Below are positions 7,494 through 10,058 of a DNA stretch of 10,058 nucleotides, piece after piece. Made by a program: the position numbers and the translations under genes. Numbering within the stretch: position 1 is the first letter of the stretch; every line of letters begins with the position of its first letter. Source of the DNA: Campylobacterales bacterium (GTDB lineage: Bacteria; Campylobacterota; Campylobacteria; Campylobacterales; Sulfurovaceae); assembly GCA_016937075.1 (NCBI GenBank), contig JAFGWQ010000025.1, forward strand, positions 1 to 10,058, read 5' to 3'. The notes beneath the pieces were generated by a model. The model searched no databases and was not told the DNA's origin. It worked only from the letters and a program-made list of their open reading frames with translations.

Positions 7494-7708
7494 TTATTTG
7501 CTCCTTTCTTTTCTTCAGAGATTTTAGGATTTTTTTCTATAGGTTTGCTGTCGATTTCATCGTCGAGTGCAATTTTCCCATACTTCTCGTAATCCCTCTC
7601 ACCTTTTTTTTCACTTCTGTATAGATGTACGATATATCCGTACAGCATTACTACTAAAAAGATGGTCATAAAGAAAGTAGCATAGCCCTGTAATTCTCTA
7701 AGCTCCAT
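7490..7708 (-). CDS. ccoQ: CcoQ, small membrane subunit of cbb3-type oxidase
   Basis: A 72-residue protein in the standard ccoO-ccoQ-ccoP position. One span covers about residues 9-29 (ATFFMTIFLVVMLYGYIVHLY), so only its first part is hydrophobic. The C-terminal 40 residues are highly charged, rich in Lys and Glu, and probably cytoplasmic. CcoQ/FixQ is non-catalytic and stabilises the complex in some bacteria. The start is nine bases after the ccoO stop region, with TAAGGGG as a stop-fused ribosome site. The four-base overlap with ccoP implies coupled translation. Confidence 0.9.
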   Translation of the reverse strand: MELRELQGYATFFMTIFLVVMLYGYIVHLYRSEKKGERDYEKYGKIALDDEIDSKPIEKNPKISEEKKGANK

Positions 7709-7718
7709 CTTTTTCCCC

Positions 7719-8384
7719 TTATTTCAATCTGTTCATGTAAGCAATAATTGCTACAATCTCAGGAATTTGACCATTGGCAACTGCGTCTTTAACGCCTTGG
7801 TTTTTCATATCTGCTGCAATTGCTTTAGCCTCTTCAAGAGCTGCTGCTTTTGCTTCATCATGCGTACCAAGCGGTGTACCATTTGGTGCATCATAAGGTG
7901 TAGCAAATACTTTCTTAACTGTTAATGCTTCAGCATAAGCTGTATCGATATCAGCTAAGTTTGTAAACATATGTTTGTATGCCGGCATAATAGATTGTGG
8001 CACAACAGATTTTGGATCCATCATGTGATTTTCATGCCAATCCGTTGTACGATAATTTCCTACACGGTGCAAATCAGGACCAGTTCTTTTTGAACCCCAC
8101 AAGAACGGTCTATCATATGCATACTCACCTGAAAGTGAATATTGACCATATCTGTCAGTCTCTGATTTAAATGGACGGATCAATTGTGAATGACATGCAA
8201 TACAGTTGTCTTTTTTGTAGACATTTTTACCTGCAAGTTCAAGCACTGTATATGGTTTAAGACCGGCAACCGGTCTAGAAGCCTCTGCAAAGTTTGGTAG
8301 TATCTCAATAAGACCTGCAAACGCGATAACTACAAACACTCCTACTGCAAAGAAGAATGGATTTTTTTCTAACCAATGAAACAT
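7719..8384 (-). CDS. ccoO: CcoO, mono-haem c subunit of cbb3-type oxidase
   Basis: A 221-residue membrane-anchored cytochrome c that carries electrons from CcoP to the CcoN haems on the periplasmic side. The N-terminal anchor spans about residues 11-29. The haem c motif is CIACH (61-65), followed by the CcoO signature SQLIRPFKSETDRYG. GSKRTGPDLHRVG (97-109) and SIMPAY, with likely axial ligand Met133, are also typical. The length matches the family. The insert between about 155 and 205 is rich in Ala, Glu and Lys. ATG at 8384 has a very strong site, TAAGGGGGAGG, whose TAA is the ccoN stop. Confidence 0.96.
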   Translation of the reverse strand: MFHWLEKNPFFFAVGVFVVIAFAGLIEILPNFAEASRPVAGLKPYTVLELAGKNVYKKDNCIACHSQLIRPFKSETDRYGQYSLSGEYAYDRPFLWGSKRTGPDLHRVGNYRTTDWHENHMMDPKSVVPQSIMPAYKHMFTNLADIDTAYAEALTVKKVFATPYDAPNGTPLGTHDEAKAAALEEAKAIAADMKNQGVKDAVANGQIPEIVAIIAYMNRLK

Positions 8385-8398
8385 TTTATACCTCCCCC

Positions 8399-9868
8399 TT
8401 ACGCTGCCATAGGCGTTCTATTTGTTGGCTCTTGTGAAATCTCTTTAGATGAAGTCATGGTTTTAATCATGTTATATGAGAATATCAAGAATCCAGTGAA
8501 ATACAAGATAGCAGCAACTGTTCTAATTGTATAGTACGGATGCAATATTGCTACAGTATCAATAAAGCTATACATCAAATTACCGTATTCGTCTACAGCT
8601 CTCCACATCATACCTTGGGTAATACCTGCAATCCACATAGATGTGAAGTAAAGGACGATACCTGTAGTTTGAATCCAGAATTGTGTATCAATAAGTTTTT
8701 TAGAGTAAATCTCTCTTTTGAATAGTCTAGGAGCCATATGATATAGAGCTGCCATAGTCATAAATCCAACCCAACCAAGTACACCATCATGAACGTGTCC
8801 AGGAATCCAATCTGTAAAGTGTGCAATTGCATTTACTGATTTGATTGACTGAATTGGACCTTCGATAGTTGAAAGCATATAGAATGTAGATGCTAGTACC
8901 ATCAATTTGATAAGTGGGTTTTCAGTAAGTTGGTTCCACTCACCTTTCATTGTTAAAAGCATGTTAATAGCTGATCCCCATGAAGGAAGAATTAGAACAA
9001 CTGAGAATACAGTACCCATAGTTTGCATCCAATCCGGAACTGTTGACCAAACAAGGTGGTGGCTTCCTGCCCATAGATAAACAAACATCAAACCCCAGAA
9101 AGAAAGAAGTGAAAGTTTATATGAGTAAATAGCTTGCCCTGACTCTTTTGGCAAGAAGTAATAGATTTGTGCAATAATAGCAACTGTAAATACAAATGCA
9201 ACAGCATTGTGTCCAAACCACCATTGTACCAACGCATCATTTGTTCCTGAATACATAGAAACTGAATTCAAAATACTTCCGATCCCGCCACTAACGAAAT
9301 AAGTTGGAACTGCCATATTGTTAAATAGGTAAAGCATAGCGACACCAAGGAAAGCAGCTATATAGTACCATAATGAAATATAAAGAGATTTTTCTCTTCT
9401 GATCCCAATGATACCAAATAGAGAAATACCCCAAAGTACCCATATGATAACGATAACTATGTCAATAGGCCATTCAAACTCTGCATACTCTTTTGATTGA
9501 GAATAACCCAAAAGCAAAGATACTGCTGCAAGTAGTGCGCCTACGAAATAGAGCCAAAAATGAAGTTTACCTATGAACATCAAAAATTTTGACTCGGCCA
9601 TAGATACTTTTAGAACCCTTTGTCCTACATAGTAAAAAGTAGCCCATATACCACTAACCATAAAACCGTATATTATAACATCGGTATGAAGCGGTCTAAG
9701 TCTTGAAAAAGTACCATACTCACCTATCAGATAGTTGAGTTCAGGAAAAGCTAATTGTGCCGCTATTAACGTACCAACCAGCATACCTAAAATTCCAAAC
9801 AAAATTGTTGTATAAGTAAACAATTTTGCTACAGAATAGTCATATTCTAATGCAGCGTTTGATTGCAT
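8399..9868 (-). CDS. ccoN: CcoN, catalytic subunit I of cbb3-type cytochrome c oxidase
   Basis: A 489-residue, about 12-span inner-membrane subunit that reduces O2 to water at a haem b3-CuB centre and pumps protons. Ligands map well onto those known for Pseudomonas stutzeri CcoN: His61 (RPLHTD, low-spin haem b), His220 (WWFGHNAV, CuB), His270 and His271 (GSHHLVW, CuB), and His358 and His360 (PGHVHDG, haems b3 and b). Tyr264 (FVYLWAG) lies six residues before His270, as expected for the cross-linked Tyr of the C family. No subunit-I gene for an aa3 oxidase is nearby. It is the first gene of the operon. ATG at 9868 has AAGGGGG six bases upstream. C-family oxidases have high oxygen affinity, consistent with a microaerobic life. 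Confidence 0.98.
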   Translation of the reverse strand: MQSNAALEYDYSVAKLFTYTTILFGILGMLVGTLIAAQLAFPELNYLIGEYGTFSRLRPLHTDVIIYGFMVSGIWATFYYVGQRVLKVSMAESKFLMFIGKLHFWLYFVGALLAAVSLLLGYSQSKEYAEFEWPIDIVIVIIWVLWGISLFGIIGIRREKSLYISLWYYIAAFLGVAMLYLFNNMAVPTYFVSGGIGSILNSVSMYSGTNDALVQWWFGHNAVAFVFTVAIIAQIYYFLPKESGQAIYSYKLSLLSFWGLMFVYLWAGSHHLVWSTVPDWMQTMGTVFSVVLILPSWGSAINMLLTMKGEWNQLTENPLIKLMVLASTFYMLSTIEGPIQSIKSVNAIAHFTDWIPGHVHDGVLGWVGFMTMAALYHMAPRLFKREIYSKKLIDTQFWIQTTGIVLYFTSMWIAGITQGMMWRAVDEYGNLMYSFIDTVAILHPYYTIRTVAAILYFTGFLIFSYNMIKTMTSSKEISQEPTNRTPMAA

Positions 9869-9874
9869 GCAATA

Positions 9875-9882
9875 CCCCCTTG
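9875..9882 (-). promoter_or_regulatory. Ribosome binding site of ccoN
   Basis: The minus strand reads AAGGGGGT, about six bases before the ATG at 9868. It lies just downstream of the leader hairpin and T-run and outside the stem, so hairpin folding would leave it accessible. Confidence 0.7.
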
Positions 9883-9883
9883 T

Positions 9884-9916
9884 AAAAAATGTATGCTAGG
9901 ACCGAAGTCATAGCAC
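9884..9916 (-). terminator. UUCG-capped leader hairpin with T-run before ccoN (possible attenuator)
   Basis: On the minus strand GTGCTA-T-GAC pairs with GTC-C-TAGCAT around a TTCG loop (stem 9893-9916): nine pairs including one G-U closing pair, and one internal mismatch. The loop is closed by C-G, the very stable C(UUCG)G form. Three bases later comes a run of six T's (9884-9889). Shape and orientation fit an intrinsic terminator pointing at ccoN. Since it lies between the likely promoter and the ribosome site, it could be an attenuator, a 5' stabilising stem, or the end of a minus-strand transcript from beyond the window. Confidence 0.5.
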
Positions 9917-9925
9917 TCAATAAGA

Positions 9926-9931
9926 ATTATA
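9926..9931 (-). promoter_or_regulatory. Probable -10 element of the ccoN operon promoter
   Basis: The minus strand shows a perfect TATAAT in the context GTATTATAATTC, preceded by phased A/T tracts (9936-9948) instead of a clear -35, as is usual in Campylobacterota. It predicts a start site near 9919 and a leader of about 50 bases. A weaker alternative -10 lies at 9963-9968. Confidence 0.6.
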
Positions 9932-9962
9932 ATACTTTTTTTTAAAAACGAAACTTAAATAC

Positions 9963-9968
9963 AGTATA
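9963..9968 (-). promoter_or_regulatory. Alternative -10 element upstream of ccoN
   Basis: The minus strand reads TATACT in TTTATATACTG. It would start transcription near 9956 and give a leader of about 88 bases, placing the hairpin about 40 bases into the mRNA, a more usual distance for attenuation. The region is so AT-rich that a chance match is possible. Confidence 0.3.
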
Positions 9969-9979
9969 TAAAGAATATT

Positions 9980-9999
9980 TTTTTAACATATTTTTAACA
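9980..9999 (-). repeat. Tandem TGTTAAAAA direct repeat, 11-bp period, candidate activator site
   Basis: The minus strand carries two exact copies of TGTTAAAAA (9991-9999 and 9980-9988) starting 11 bp apart, about one helical turn. This layout is used by OmpR-type response regulators. It would sit at about -61 to -80 from the start predicted by the 9926-9931 element. No regulator can be named from the sequence. Confidence 0.35.
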
Positions 10000-10004
10000 C
10001 TAAA

Positions 10005-10016
10005 TAGATATATCTA
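10005..10016. repeat. 12-bp perfect palindrome TAGATATATCTA
   Basis: A perfect inverted repeat without a spacer, upstream of the direct repeat. It could be an operator half of the ccoN control region or of a divergent gene. In such AT-rich DNA a chance occurrence is quite possible. Confidence 0.25.
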
Positions 10017-10030
10017 GCACAAATAGCGCT

Positions 10031-10058
10031 GTGGTGGGACTTCTCAAAGAATTGAAAG
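10031..10058 (+). CDS. Possible first codons of a divergent gene (edge fragment)
   Basis: Two GTG codons in tandem open a frame reading VVGLLKELK up to the window edge. The pattern of a beta strand followed by KE-K resembles the N terminus of alanine dehydrogenase-type enzymes (IGVPKEIK). No ribosome site is visible upstream and only nine codons are seen, so this is speculative. The minus strand is open here as well. Confidence 0.2.

Noticed and set aside
6648..7527. Plus-strand open frames opposite ccoP
   Set aside because: Antisense shadows of a gene with clear haem motifs; no ribosome site or family signature.
9840..9911. 23-codon upstream frame starting in the ccoN leader hairpin and overlapping the ccoN start
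   Set aside because: Its ATG lies within the hairpin stem and has no Shine-Dalgarno sequence. The peptide is not recognisable, so it is probably chance.
10029..10058. tRNA-like 3' end on the minus strand (TTCAATT followed by CCACCA)
   Set aside because: The distance from the T-loop-like sequence to CCA is two bases too long for a T stem plus acceptor, and the stem cannot be checked beyond the edge.

Overview
The window reads as a chromosomal segment of a Campylobacterota (epsilonproteobacterial) genome. The evidence is the AT-rich composition, minimally spaced genes with strong AAGG(A/G)G ribosome sites, a ccoN-ccoO-ccoQ-ccoP order with a DUF4006 gene directly behind it, and the same gene neighbourhood that I recall from Campylobacter jejuni (Cj1490c to Cj1481c: ccoNOQP, small accessory genes, then addB and addA). 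I cannot name the genus; a Sulfurimonas- or Sulfurovum-like relative is a guess. Every gene I support lies on the minus strand, so the window is best read from right to left.

Right part (about 9868 down to 5124): a compact operon for the cbb3-type (C-family) haem-copper cytochrome c oxidase. It holds ccoN (catalytic subunit, all haem and CuB ligands present), ccoO (mono-haem c), ccoQ (small membrane subunit) and ccoP (di-haem c). These are followed by a DUF4006 single-span protein, a 33-residue membrane peptide, a secreted and C-terminally anchored protein with TPM-like character, and a FixH/CcoH-family assembly protein. Genes are 4 to 14 bases apart or overlap by up to 11. At four junctions the TAA stop is fused to the next ribosome site (TAAGGxG), which suggests translational coupling. 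Together these genes would build and insert a high-affinity terminal oxidase used at low oxygen.

Upstream of ccoN (9869 to 10058) is an AT-rich control region. It holds a consensus TATAAT, a second possible -10, an 11-bp-period direct repeat TGTTAAAAA suited to an activator, a 12-bp palindrome, and a C(UUCG)G-capped hairpin followed closely by six T's in the ccoN leader. The hairpin could be an attenuator or a 5' mRNA stabiliser. The extreme right edge may hold the first codons of a divergent gene.

Left part (4979 down to 1): addB and addA, joined by a 4-base GTGA overlap, encode an AddAB-type helicase-nuclease for double-strand break repair. addB is complete, with the iron-sulphur-stapled nuclease and a degenerate ATPase half. 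addA is open for 869 codons and runs off the left edge one codon before the expected DYK nuclease motif. A probable terminator and a separate addB promoter, possibly giving a leaderless mRNA, lie in the 144-base gap between the oxidase operon and addBA.

I found no insertion sequence, phage gene, CRISPR array, tRNA or rRNA. The window is mostly conserved core genome. The least understood parts are the small accessory proteins and the leader hairpin.
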